This document shows positions 35,839 through 44,479 of a stretch of 64,000 bases of DNA, piece after piece. The notes below the pieces were generated by a model, which ran no database searches, was not told where the DNA came from, and saw nothing but the letters and a program-made list of their open reading frames with translations. The DNA lies in contig JAUJMU010000010.1 of NCBI GenBank assembly GCA_030446715.1, positions 90,780 to 154,779 on the forward strand, given 5' to 3'. Every line of letters begins with the position of its first letter. The first letter of the stretch is position 1. A program made the translations under genes and the position numbers. Origin of the DNA: Cytophagales bacterium (lineage in GTDB: Bacteria > Bacteroidota > Bacteroidia > Cytophagales > 172606-1).

Positions 35839-38814
35839 ATGTTCAAAAAATTCTTCCTGTTGTTTCTACTGCCTTTTTTTATCCTGCTGTCCGTGGCTTC
35901 GGAGAAAAACGGACCGGAAAAATCCAAAGCTCTCTACCGGGCAAGGCAGAAACACTGGGTAGACAGTGTGTATAACCAGCTTTCGGGCGATGAACGGATC
36001 GGGCAGTTGTTTATGGTGGCGGCCTGGTCCGACGCAAAGGAGGTCCGGCAACAGGAAATGGAGGAACTCATCGCCCGTTACCACGTCGGCGGGCTGATCT
36101 TTTTTCAGGGTGGTCCCGGCCGGCAGGCGGCCCTTACCAATCGCTACCAGCGCCTTGCCCGGGTACCCCTGCTGATCGGCATGGACGCCGAATGGGGCCT
36201 CGGCATGCGGCTCGACAGTACGATCAGTTTTCCCCGGCAGATGACGCTTGGCGCCATTGCCAACAATGAATACGTTTACCGCATGGGCACCGAAGTTGCC
36301 CGGCAAAGCGTGCGTCTGGGCGTACACCTCAATTTTGCCCCGGTCGTGGACATCAACAGCAACCCGACCAGCCCGGTCATGGGGAGCCGGTCCTTCGGAG
36401 AGGATAAAGAGAATGTGGCCCTGAAAGGTGTGGCCTACATGCGGGGCATGCAGGACAAGGGGCTCATTGCCTCCGCCAGGCACTTCCCGGGCCACGGCGA
36501 CAGCGGACCGGATTCCCACAACACGCTGCCGGTAACCGGCCACAACAAGAACCGGCTCCGTGAAAATGAATTATATCCGTTCCGGAAGCTGTTTGCCGAC
36601 AGTCTGCAAAGCGTGATGGTGGCTCACCTGGGCATTCCGGCCTACGAAAAAAACCGGAACCTGCCTGCTTCCCTTTCGGCCTCAGTGGTGACGGATCTGT
36701 TGCAGAAGGAAATGGGCTTTGCGGGGCTGGTGTTCACCGACAACCTGAACATGAAGGCAGTAACCAAAAATTATAAGCCCGGTGAAATAGAAGTACTGGC
36801 CCTCCAGGCCGGCAACGATGTGCTGCTGTTTCCGGAGGACGTACCCGAGGCAGTAAACCGGATCAAAAAGGCACTGAAGGGAAAGCAACTGAACCAGGCC
36901 GACCTGGAGCACAAGGTCAGGAAGATACTGGCAGCCAAATACAAGGCCGGGCTCAACACGCCGAAGCCGGTAGAACTGACCGGACTGGCCGATGATCTGA
37001 ACAATGCCAAGGCCACAACCCTGAATTACGAATTGTACGAACAGGCCATTACCCTGGCAGCCAACGAAGGAAAACTGGTACCCTTCCTGCATCTGGACAC
37101 GCTCTCCTTTGCCTCCGTATCCATTGGTTTGCCCGAAGGAAACCTTTTTCAGGAAACCCTGAGCAAGTATGCGGCTTTCCAGCACTTTGTCATTGCCGAC
37201 AAGGATACCTCGGAGGCAGCTTACAGTTCCCTCGTCAATAAGCTGAAAAATTATAAGGTTGTGGTGGTTAGCCTGCACGGCATGTCGGATAACCCGGCAA
37301 AGGCCTACGGGGTAAGGGCTTCCACGCGGAACTTCATTGAGCGGCTGCGCACCAGAACCAGCGTCGTACTGACCGTGTTCGGATCTCCGTACAGCCTCAA
37401 ATATTTCGACCAGCTCGGCAACCTGATCTGTGCTTACGAAGACAATCCGGTCACGCAAAGACTTGTTCCACAGGCCCTTTTTGGTGCCCTTGCCGTTAAT
37501 GGCAAGCTGCCCGTAACGGCCAGTCCGCGCCTGAAAGCGGGCACCGGCTATCCGACCACCTCTCTGCGGCGACTGGCCTACTCGGTGCCCGAAAGAGTAG
37601 GCCTGAATTCCACCACCCTCACCGCCATTGACAAAATGGTGGAGAACTGCATCAAGGACCACGTAATGCCCGGCTGCCAGATTCTGGTGGCCCGCAATGG
37701 CACTGTGGTGTACGAAAAAGCTTACGGTTACATGACCTACGATACCGTGGAGCCCGTAACGCCGCACACGCTGTACGACATTGCCTCCGTAACCAAAGTA
37801 GCAGCTACCCTTCAGGCAATTATGTTCCTGCATGAACGGGGCGTACTGGACCTCAACAAAAAAGCATCTGAATACCTGACGGAGCTGAAAGGCACCAACA
37901 AGGAAAACATGCTGGTACGGGATATCCTGATGCACCAGGCTGGCCTGATTGCCTTTCAGGATCACTGGACCAAAACCAGAACCAAAGCTGGTCCCAGCCC
38001 GGCCTATTACAGCCGTACTCCCGACGAGCAGCACCAGCTGGAGGTGGCACCTGGTCTTTACGGCGTTACTTCACTCCGGGACTCACTCTGGAACTGGACG
38101 ATTCAGTCGCGGTTGCTGAGAAAACCTGCCAGGCAGGAAAAGCACAATTTTGAATACAGTGACCTCAGTTTTTACATGCTCAAGCAACTGGCCGAGCGGC
38201 TGCTCAATCAGCCCATCGAGCAGTTTCTGACCCAGAACTTCTATGAGCCGCTGGGGCTGGATGAACTGACCTTCAACCCGCTGTGCCGGTTCGGGGAAAA
38301 CTGCATCGCCCCGACCGAAAAGGATAATTATTTCCGCAACGTGCTGGTAAGAGGTACCGTGCACGACCAGGGAGCCGCCTTGCAGGGTGGCGTTGCCGGA
38401 CACGCCGGCCTGTTTGGTACGGCCAACGACCTTGCCGTGCTCATGCAGATGAACCTGCAGAAAGGCTATTACGGCGGCCGGCGTTATTTTCAGGAAACCA
38501 CCCTGCCGGTGTTCGTTAAATCTTACAACAAAGGCAACCGCCGCGGCCTCGGCTGGGACCGGCCAAGGCCCGAAGGCGGAGGGCACGTTTCGGATTTTGC
38601 CTCGCGGAACTGCTTCGGCCATACCGGCTTTACGGGTACCTGCGTATGGGTAGACCCCGACGAAAACATTGTGTACGTATTCCTTTCCAACCGGGTGTAC
38701 CCCAGTGCCGGCAACACCAAGCTGGCTGATTACCAGGTGCGTCGTAAAATCCAGGACGTCGTTTACAAATCCATCATTAACTTTCAGGCAATCAATGCCA
38801 GCATTAAACAATAA
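35839..38814 (+). CDS. Exported GH3 beta-N-acetylhexosaminidase fused to a serine hydrolase domain
   Basis: Start at 35839 (MFKKFFLLFLLPFFILLSVA, a signal peptide); the earlier in-frame start at 35665 precedes it without merit. The 991-residue protein has two domains. The first (~45-560) is a glycoside hydrolase 3 domain with SARHFPGHGDSGPDSHNTLP (catalytic Asp-His pair) and VFTDNLNMKAV (nucleophile region). The second (~590-980) is a beta-lactamase-like serine hydrolase with ASVTK (SxxK), EYSDLSFYM and GHTGFTGT. It probably recycles peptidoglycan in the periplasm. bshA follows, as I recall in other Bacteroidota. Confidence 0.9.
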   Translation: MFKKFFLLFLLPFFILLSVASEKNGPEKSKALYRARQKHWVDSVYNQLSGDERIGQLFMVAAWSDAKEVRQQEMEELIARYHVGGLIFFQGGPGRQAALTNRYQRLARVPLLIGMDAEWGLGMRLDSTISFPRQMTLGAIANNEYVYRMGTEVARQSVRLGVHLNFAPVVDINSNPTSPVMGSRSFGEDKENVALKGVAYMRGMQDKGLIASARHFPGHGDSGPDSHNTLPVTGHNKNRLRENELYPFRKLFADSLQSVMVAHLGIPAYEKNRNLPASLSASVVTDLLQKEMGFAGLVFTDNLNMKAVTKNYKPGEIEVLALQAGNDVLLFPEDVPEAVNRIKKALKGKQLNQADLEHKVRKILAAKYKAGLNTPKPVELTGLADDLNNAKATTLNYELYEQAITLAANEGKLVPFLHLDTLSFASVSIGLPEGNLFQETLSKYAAFQHFVIADKDTSEAAYSSLVNKLKNYKVVVVSLHGMSDNPAKAYGVRASTRNFIERLRTRTSVVLTVFGSPYSLKYFDQLGNLICAYEDNPVTQRLVPQALFGALAVNGKLPVTASPRLKAGTGYPTTSLRRLAYSVPERVGLNSTTLTAIDKMVENCIKDHVMPGCQILVARNGTVVYEKAYGYMTYDTVEPVTPHTLYDIASVTKVAATLQAIMFLHERGVLDLNKKASEYLTELKGTNKENMLVRDILMHQAGLIAFQDHWTKTRTKAGPSPAYYSRTPDEQHQLEVAPGLYGVTSLRDSLWNWTIQSRLLRKPARQEKHNFEYSDLSFYMLKQLAERLLNQPIEQFLTQNFYEPLGLDELTFNPLCRFGENCIAPTEKDNYFRNVLVRGTVHDQGAALQGGVAGHAGLFGTANDLAVLMQMNLQKGYYGGRRYFQETTLPVFVKSYNKGNRRGLGWDRPRPEGGGHVSDFASRNCFGHTGFTGTCVWVDPDENIVYVFLSNRVYPSAGNTKLADYQVRRKIQDVVYKSIINFQAINASIKQ

Positions 38815-38879
38815 TCGAAAATTGATAATTGACAATTACCGGAGCGGAGGCTCCGGTTGAAAAGTGAAAATATCATCAG

Positions 38880-38907
38880 GCGTGCCACGGTGAGAATCGT
38901 GGCACGC
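38880..38907. repeat. 10-bp GTGCCAC hairpin after the GH3 gene
   Basis: Arms GCGTGCCACG (38880-38889) and CGTGGCACGC (38898-38907) form a clean stem with an 8-base loop. It shares the GTGCCAC/GTGGCAC core with 470-502 and 59593-59636. It could serve as the terminator of the GH3 gene. Confidence 0.65.
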
Positions 38908-39104
38908 TTGATTTTGGAGTCAGGAATGGAAGGGAATCCAAAGCCTGCGGTACCGGGGCTGAAGGCAGGTCAGCAGGCAGTTCTGGCAGGATAAGTTGAG
39001 CTTTGGTAAAACTTCCGGGGGTAATAATAGTTAAGGGAGAAGGACCTTTTTTGCAAGTACATGTTTAAACACGTACCTTCAAGCCCGCAATTACCACTTA
39101 CCCT

Positions 39105-40262
39105 ATGAAAATTGGCATTGTCTGTTACCCTACCTTTGGCGGTAGTGGGGTGGTGGCGACCGAACTCGGTATAGCCCTTGCCAGAGAAGGACATCAGGTA
39201 CACTTTATCACCTATTCCCAGCCTGCCCGGCTGGATTTCTTCAGCGAAAACCTCTACTACCACGAGGTCGCCTTTCCCAGCTATCCGTTATTCCAGTACC
39301 CGCCGTATGAGCTGGCCCTTGCCAGCAAAATGGTGAACGTGGTCAGATACGAAAAGCTGGATATTCTGCACGTACACTACGCCATTCCGCACGCTTCGGC
39401 CGCCTATATGGCCAAGCAGATCCTGAAAACGCAGGGCATTCATATTCCCGTGGTAACTACGCTGCACGGCACGGATATTACCCTGGTGGGCAAGGATGCC
39501 TCCTACGAACCGGTGGTTACTTTCAGCATCAATCAGTCAGATGGGGTAACGGCGGTTTCGGAAGACCTGCGCAAGGACACCTACGCCCAGTTTGAAATCA
39601 AAAGGGATATTGACGTAATCCCTAATTTCATTGACCTGAGCCGGTTCAAGAAACAAAGCAAGGAGCATTTCCGGCGGGCTATTGCCCCCCACGGAGAAAA
39701 GCTGCTGGTGCACACCTCCAACTTCCGGAAGGTAAAGCGTATTGAGGACGTGCTTCATGTTTTCAGCAAGGTGCGGAAGGAAATTTCCTGTAAACTGCTG
39801 CTGGTGGGGGATGGTCCGGAGCGGCCCCGGATGGAGCAGCTCTGCCGGCAGATGGGTAATTGTGATGACGTGCGGTTTCTGGGCAAGCAGGATGCTGTAG
39901 AGGAGGTCCTGTCTATCTGCGACCTTTTTATTATGCCTTCGGAAAAGGAGAGTTTCGGGCTGGCGGCGCTTGAAGCCATGGCCTGCGAAGTGCCGGTGAT
40001 CACCTCCGACGCAGGCGGCCTGCCGGAGTTGAATGTTCAGGGCGTAACCGGGTTTATGAGCAAGGTGGGAGACGTGGACGATATGGTGCAGCACGCCCTT
40101 TACATTCTGAAGGATGAAAATTTGCCGGTTTTCAAGAAAAATGCCCTGGAGCGGGCCAGAGAATTTGACGTAACGGCTATTATGCCTATGTATGAGGCAG
40201 TTTACCGGCGGGTACTCGTAAAGTCGGTGGAACAACCCCAATTAAGCCATAGCGGGGAATAA
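39105..40262 (+). CDS. bshA: N-acetyl-alpha-D-glucosaminyl L-malate synthase (bacillithiol)
   Basis: A 385-residue GT4-type glycosyltransferase. The N-terminal UDP-sugar acceptor motif is FGGSGVVATELGIALAREGH, followed by YAIPHASAAYMAKQIL and LHGTDITLVG. The donor-site loop near residue 285 is EKESFGLAALEAMACEVPVI. These match BshA, which joins GlcNAc to L-malate as the first step of bacillithiol synthesis. Location beside a GH3 hydrolase gene supports the call. Confidence 0.92.
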   Translation: MKIGIVCYPTFGGSGVVATELGIALAREGHQVHFITYSQPARLDFFSENLYYHEVAFPSYPLFQYPPYELALASKMVNVVRYEKLDILHVHYAIPHASAAYMAKQILKTQGIHIPVVTTLHGTDITLVGKDASYEPVVTFSINQSDGVTAVSEDLRKDTYAQFEIKRDIDVIPNFIDLSRFKKQSKEHFRRAIAPHGEKLLVHTSNFRKVKRIEDVLHVFSKVRKEISCKLLLVGDGPERPRMEQLCRQMGNCDDVRFLGKQDAVEEVLSICDLFIMPSEKESFGLAALEAMACEVPVITSDAGGLPELNVQGVTGFMSKVGDVDDMVQHALYILKDENLPVFKKNALERAREFDVTAIMPMYEAVYRRVLVKSVEQPQLSHSGE

Positions 40263-40328
40263 TAATATTTTTTATTCAAACGGGATTCGCATAATTTCGC
40301 AGAGCAAGTGTTATCTAAACAACTTTTT

Positions 40329-40946
40329 ATGGAAACAGCTCCTCAAGCAGTAAGGCCTAAACATACGGGACAGAAAAAGTTATTCGATAACCCGGTTCTG
40401 GAGAAGCTCACGCACACCCATATCGCCGTACCGATCACGATGTTTGTACTCTTTTCGGCCGGTCTGCTGTACTATGCCCTGACTTACTCCCAACTGCCCA
40501 TCCTGCTGATCGGGTTGCTTTTTGTGGTTGGGTTGCTGCTCTTTACGCTGGTAGAGTACTTGGTGCACCGTTACGTTTTCCATATGGAGCCAAACTCTCC
40601 CCGGAAAGCCAAAATGCAGTACACGATTCACGGCGTACATCACGAGTATCCCAAAGATAAGACCCGGCTGGCTATGCCGCCTTTGATGAGTGCCTTGCTG
40701 GCCCTGTTTCTGCTCTGGCTTACCACCTCGCTGATGGGCGAGTATGCTTACGCCTTCCTGCCCGGATTTGTGATGGGCTACTCCGGCTACCTGTTTGTTC
40801 ACTACATTACGCATGCCTATCCGCCGCCGGATAATTTTTTCCGTATTCTCTGGGTCAACCACAGCGTACACCACTATAAGTCACAAAACAAGGCATTTGG
40901 CGTTTCTTCACCCCTGTGGGATTATGTGTTCGGAACGCTGCCGTAG
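40329..40946 (+). CDS. Fatty acid hydroxylase family (sterol desaturase superfamily) membrane protein
   Basis: From the ATG at 40329 (METAPQAVRPKHTGQK) the protein is 205 residues with about four helices. An in-frame start at 40308 is also possible. It has the histidine motifs expected of a di-iron membrane oxygenase: HRYVFH, HGVHHEYP, HYITH and NHSVHHYK. Such enzymes hydroxylate fatty acyl chains of sphingolipids or carotenoid-type substrates; the substrate is not resolved. It ends 20 bases before a strong terminator. Confidence 0.88.
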   Translation: METAPQAVRPKHTGQKKLFDNPVLEKLTHTHIAVPITMFVLFSAGLLYYALTYSQLPILLIGLLFVVGLLLFTLVEYLVHRYVFHMEPNSPRKAKMQYTIHGVHHEYPKDKTRLAMPPLMSALLALFLLWLTTSLMGEYAYAFLPGFVMGYSGYLFVHYITHAYPPPDNFFRILWVNHSVHHYKSQNKAFGVSSPLWDYVFGTLP

Positions 40947-40965
40947 CAATGCTTATCTTCCCTGA

Positions 40966-41000
40966 ACAAAAAGAGCTGACTTCATGTCAGCTCTTTTTGT
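40966..41000 (+). terminator. Strong Rho-independent terminator after the fatty acid hydroxylase
   Basis: A perfect 15-bp stem (40966-40980 with 40986-41000) around a 5-base loop, with the run of A on the left arm and T on the right, makes a symmetric terminator that could work on both strands. Confidence 0.85.
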
Positions 41001-41160
41001 TTTCAGTCCGGATCAATAGTCATCCCTGCCGTAAGTTCGCAATTAAGTAAACGGGCAAAATTATAGGGAATTTCAAAATTCAGCTTTGTGCTTAGAGTGT
41101 ACTGACAGTCAGATGATTACTCTGAGTGTCAAAATTTAAAATTCACAATTGCGCAGCTGC

Positions 41161-41718
41161 TTACCTTCCCTGCGGCTTATTGCCTTTGATTTTATCCAGA
41201 TCCAGCTCTTCGCGGAGCTTGTTGTCCTCATCGGAGCGAAAGTAAGGCTGACTCACCTGGTAAGAACCCTCGTAACGCTCATGGGTATTGCTGCCCTCGT
41301 CGCGGTTGGTGGGCTGGTGCGTATCGCTCTGCTGGGAGATGAAGGCAGGATCCTCGGAAGTGGTCGCCGGCTCATTTTGCCAGGAAGGCTGAATACCGAA
41401 GTGACGGAAGGCGTCTTTTACCTTTTCGCCTTCCCTGGCATCTTCTGCAGTCATTTCCGGTGCATCGTCCACCCGGCGGCGGTCAATGTTCAGTTGGAAG
41501 TTGCCGGAGTTGGGCAGGAAAGTAAAGGCTTCCCAGGGCACCAGTCTGGTGGTATCCCCAACGCCCAGCACCCCGCCCCAGCCCAGCACGACCATCGCGA
41601 CTTTGCCTGTTTCGGGGTCAAATAAAAACTCTTTGATGCTGCCCATTGGTTCGCCCAACTGGTCGGTCACCCGTCCGGAGCTCATATCTTTGGTTGAAAT
41701 CAATCCTAAGTGGTTCAT
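41161..41718 (-). CDS. PRC-barrel domain protein
   Basis: Start at 41718 (MNHLGLISTKDMSSGRV), with an in-frame but unlikely start at 41754. The 185-residue product begins with a PRC-barrel fold (GSIKEFLFDPETGKVAMVVLG, then TTRLVPWEAFTF), a small beta-barrel used for protein-protein contact. The second half is disordered and charged. PRC-barrel proteins in soil bacteria are often stress-related, but no role can be given here. The gene is bracketed by terminators. Confidence 0.85.
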   Translation of the reverse strand: MNHLGLISTKDMSSGRVTDQLGEPMGSIKEFLFDPETGKVAMVVLGWGGVLGVGDTTRLVPWEAFTFLPNSGNFQLNIDRRRVDDAPEMTAEDAREGEKVKDAFRHFGIQPSWQNEPATTSEDPAFISQQSDTHQPTNRDEGSNTHERYEGSYQVSQPYFRSDEDNKLREELDLDKIKGNKPQGR

Positions 41719-41777
41719 AAGTATTTTTTTATAGCTGGTTATGTATACGGACAAAGGGGAGAGGGGGTTAAAAAAGA

Positions 41778-41803
41778 GACAGCCCCGGAGATCCGGAGCT
41801 GTC
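41778..41803 (-). terminator. Terminator of the DUF433/DUF5615 pair (minus strand)
   Basis: A 12-bp stem with one mismatch (41778-41789 with 41792-41803) is followed on the minus strand by a T6 run (opposite the A-run at 41770-41775). It ends the toxin-antitoxin-like operon before the PRC-barrel gene. Confidence 0.7.
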
Positions 41804-41852
41804 CTGGGGAAGTTTAAGTTTGCAAGACGCAGTTCACTTCAACAGTTTGCGT

Positions 41853-42176
41853 TCAACCTTGAAGGATTGTCGGGCCACCCGGCAGGCTTTTACTCAGAAG
41901 AACACGCAATTGGGGAACCAATGGCAGAATGTTTTCATAAGTAACCCGGAATGCATTCAGGACTAATACCGGAATGGGATACTTTTGAAAGTTCCGCTGA
42001 TGCTGTAAGTTCTTATCTGCAGTAATCAAAACATCAAACTGTTCTTCCGTCATTAATTTCAATAATTTTCCATTTCGTTTTCCATTCCAACCTTTCTCTT
42101 TTACCGTAAACACTTCATGGTTCGTCAGTTCCTGTTTCAGCTGCCAGGGAACATTTTCGTCAAGAAGCAATTCCAT
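41853..42176 (-). CDS. DUF5615 PIN-like toxin candidate
   Basis: A 107-residue protein from the ATG at 42176, beginning MELLLDENVPWQLKQELT. It has the DUF5615 PIN-like signature: LDEN near the start and FDVLITADKNLQHQRNFQK in the middle, with conserved acidic residues. These proteins are found beside DUF433 antitoxin-like partners and are thought to be ribonuclease toxins. The coding region overlaps the end of the upstream DUF433 gene by 17 bases, so the two are translated together. Confidence 0.85.
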   Translation of the reverse strand: MELLLDENVPWQLKQELTNHEVFTVKEKGWNGKRNGKLLKLMTEEQFDVLITADKNLQHQRNFQKYPIPVLVLNAFRVTYENILPLVPQLRVLLSKSLPGGPTILQG

Positions 42177-42396
42177 AAAGCTTACTGATCTTTTCAGAAG
42201 TAAACAAATCCCCAACTAATTCCAGAAGCTGAATTACCTGCTCTTTGGTAACAGTGGGGAAATCATCCAAAAAGGCATCAATGGTGATTCCACTCTCCAG
42301 ATGATCGAACAGAGTTTCTATTGGCACCCGGGTACCTTTAAACACAGGCGTTCCCCCCAGAATGTCCTCATCAGTGGTTATCAGATCTTTTCTCAT
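42160..42396 (-). CDS. DUF433 antitoxin-like protein
   Basis: A 78-residue protein starting MRKDLITTDEDILGGTPVFKGTRVPIETLFDHL, the standard DUF433 helix-turn-helix-like pattern (GGTPVFKGTRVPI). DUF433 proteins usually precede a PIN-like partner and are predicted to be DNA-binding antitoxins that repress their own operon. It is the first gene of the pair with the DUF5615 gene, overlapping it. Confidence 0.88.
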   Translation of the reverse strand: MRKDLITTDEDILGGTPVFKGTRVPIETLFDHLESGITIDAFLDDFPTVTKEQVIQLLELVGDLFTSEKISKLYGIAS

Positions 42397-42477
42397 TTTC
42401 CTTTAATGTTTCGTTCGCCTGAGCAGAAGGGGTTTTAGTTTTATGCCCTTTTGCAGCCGGAAATCAGTGTGCAGCTT

Positions 42478-44031
42478 CTATTTTTTGAAACGGCGTTTGC
42501 TGCCGAAGTCTTCGTCGTCGTCGTCGTCATCGCCGAAGGAACCGGGACCGGAGAATATACTGCCCAGCAGGTCCTTGAACTGCAGTCCGGCCGTAAGCTG
42601 GTTCTTACTGAGCATGGAATATTCCGCAAGACCATGCAGGGCAAACTCCATCAGGAAAAACTTTGTGGTTTCATCCTGACCCTTGTGGTACTCGGCGACC
42701 AGTTCTTTCAGGCCCCGGACAGCCAGCAGCGCATTCCGGTACTCCTGGTTGGACAGGTCATTGAGCAGATCCACAGTGTTACCCTCGCCGAACCATTCTG
42801 TAATCAGTTTATATGGACTTTTTTCCTTTTGCTGCTTTTTAAGCTTTTCGGGGTCCGGGAAGTGTTTCAGGTACTGCGTCCGGAGGGCTTTACCAATCAG
42901 GTTCTGGGCTACAATGGCCGCGCCTTCCTGTTCGCCTTCGTACACAAGCTCTACCTTACCAGTGATGGCCGGCACTACGCCCCAGAGGTCACCTACGCGT
43001 ACGCTGGTCGTTTTTTCGCTGTTCAGCAGGGCACGGCGTTCGGCGGCACTGAGCAGGTTTTCGTAGGCGGCAATGGTCAGACGGGCCGATACACCGCTTT
43101 TTGCATCTACGTATTCATTACTCCGCGCCTCAATGGCAATCTGCTCGATCAGGTCAGCCACGATTTCGTTTACCTGCACCTTGCCCGCCTGCTCTTCCTT
43201 CACCACGGCTTCCTGCCGGGTAATTTTCTTGCCGATTTCAATGCTCTTGGGGTAATGGGTAATGATCTGGCTGTCAATGCGGTCTTTCAGCGGCGTCACG
43301 ATGCTGCCCCGGTTGGTGTAATCCTCCGGATTGGCCGTAAATACGAACTGAATGTCCAGCGGCAGGCGGATTTTAAAGCCTCGGATCTGGATGTCACCTT
43401 CCTGAAGGATATTGAACAGTGCTACCTGAATCCGGGCCTGCAGATCGGGTAACTCGTTGATGACAAATATGCAGCGGTGCGACCTCGGGATGAGTCCGAA
43501 GTGAATCACCCGTTCGTCGGAATAAGGCAGCTTCAGCGTAGCGGCCTTGATCGGGTCCGCATCGCCGATGAGATCGGCCACGGACACGTCGGGCGTTGCC
43601 AGCTTCTCGGTATACCGTTCGGAGCGGTGCATCCAGGTGATGGGCGTCTGGTCGCCGTGCTCTGCCACCAGATCCCGTGAATGCCGGGAGAGGGGTTGCA
43701 GCGGATCATCGTTGAGTTCAGAGCCCTCTACTACGGGGATGTATTCATCGAGCAGGTAAATCATCATCCGGGCGAGGCGCGTTTTGGCCTGGCCGCGCAG
43801 CCCCAGCAGATTGATGTGGTGCATGGACAGAATAGCCCGCTCAAGGTCAGGAATTACGGTTTCTTCGTAGCCCCAGATCCCGGAAAAGACTTCTTCCTTT
43901 TTCTTCAGTTTGCTGATCAGGTTTTCCCGGAGTTCCTGCTTTATGGTGCGGGACTGGTAGCCAGCCGCTTTCAATTCTCCGAGGGTCTTGATTTTCAAAA
44001 GGTCTTTGGTGGAGAGTGTCTGATAATTCAT
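42478..44031 (-). CDS. MoxR/ChlI-type AAA+ ATPase with an acidic tail
   Basis: A 517-residue protein of the magnesium-chelatase/MoxR group. Walker A is GLRGQAKT (77-84). The Walker B region reads FVINELPDL (189-197), that is Asn-Glu in place of Asp-Glu. The C-terminal end has a run of Asp and Glu with a basic terminus (GDDDDDDEDFGSKRRFKK). MoxR-type ATPases remodel or activate protein partners, usually VWA-domain proteins. The VWA gene is three genes upstream in the same operon. The Walker B change may be normal for this branch. Confidence 0.85.
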   Translation of the reverse strand: MNYQTLSTKDLLKIKTLGELKAAGYQSRTIKQELRENLISKLKKKEEVFSGIWGYEETVIPDLERAILSMHHINLLGLRGQAKTRLARMMIYLLDEYIPVVEGSELNDDPLQPLSRHSRDLVAEHGDQTPITWMHRSERYTEKLATPDVSVADLIGDADPIKAATLKLPYSDERVIHFGLIPRSHRCIFVINELPDLQARIQVALFNILQEGDIQIRGFKIRLPLDIQFVFTANPEDYTNRGSIVTPLKDRIDSQIITHYPKSIEIGKKITRQEAVVKEEQAGKVQVNEIVADLIEQIAIEARSNEYVDAKSGVSARLTIAAYENLLSAAERRALLNSEKTTSVRVGDLWGVVPAITGKVELVYEGEQEGAAIVAQNLIGKALRTQYLKHFPDPEKLKKQQKEKSPYKLITEWFGEGNTVDLLNDLSNQEYRNALLAVRGLKELVAEYHKGQDETTKFFLMEFALHGLAEYSMLSKNQLTAGLQFKDLLGSIFSGPGSFGDDDDDDEDFGSKRRFKK

Positions 44032-44087
44032 AGTAAGTAGTGATAGCTCTTGATTCTGTTTTCATTTGTTATCTTAGCCGCTTGCCC

Positions 44088-44477
44088 TTACTTGTTTGCA
44101 AACGACTCATTCCTGAGGTAAATCTGTCTGTTGCGGGGCAAAACTTCTTCTTCGTGCAATGGGTGAGCCGGCAGTTCCGTCGTTTCTATAATTTTTCCGG
44201 CCTCCAGTACGTGAAAGGTAAACCCATAGTGGCTGTCACCTGCTATGTGCGCCTGTGCGAGCAGATTCAGCAGTTGTTCCGGAGTGATGTTTTCCCAGGA
44301 ATGGTCGTAGTGATGAACCACGGCCAGCCGCTGGAATACCGGAAGGTACCCCCATTTATCACTGGTAATATGGGCGGCCACTTCGAGCAGGTGCCTTGCC
44401 TGGAATACCCACATATCAGTTACTCCGTCAGAGAGGCTGGCGATCAGCAGGTAAGTTTTTTTAGTAGTTTTTTCCAT
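44088..44477 (-). CDS. Unknown small protein in the MoxR-VWA operon
   Basis: A 129-residue soluble protein starting MEKTTKKTYLLIASLSDGVT. It is rich in histidine and aromatic residues in the middle (RLAVVHHYDHSWE, AGDSHYGFTFHV), and no known domain is visible. It lies 2 bases downstream of the nuclease-like gene and 56 bases upstream of the MoxR-like ATPase, so it is almost certainly co-transcribed with them. A small substrate- or ligand-binding accessory role is a guess. Confidence 0.6.
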   Translation of the reverse strand: MEKTTKKTYLLIASLSDGVTDMWVFQARHLLEVAAHITSDKWGYLPVFQRLAVVHHYDHSWENITPEQLLNLLAQAHIAGDSHYGFTFHVLEAGKIIETTELPAHPLHEEEVLPRNRQIYLRNESFANK

Positions 44478-44479
44478 AG

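Noticed and set aside
36682..38034. 450-codon open frame antisense to the GH3 fusion gene
   Set aside because: It is a frame shadow of a GC-rich gene; the translation has no domain or signal and the sense-strand protein is clearly real.
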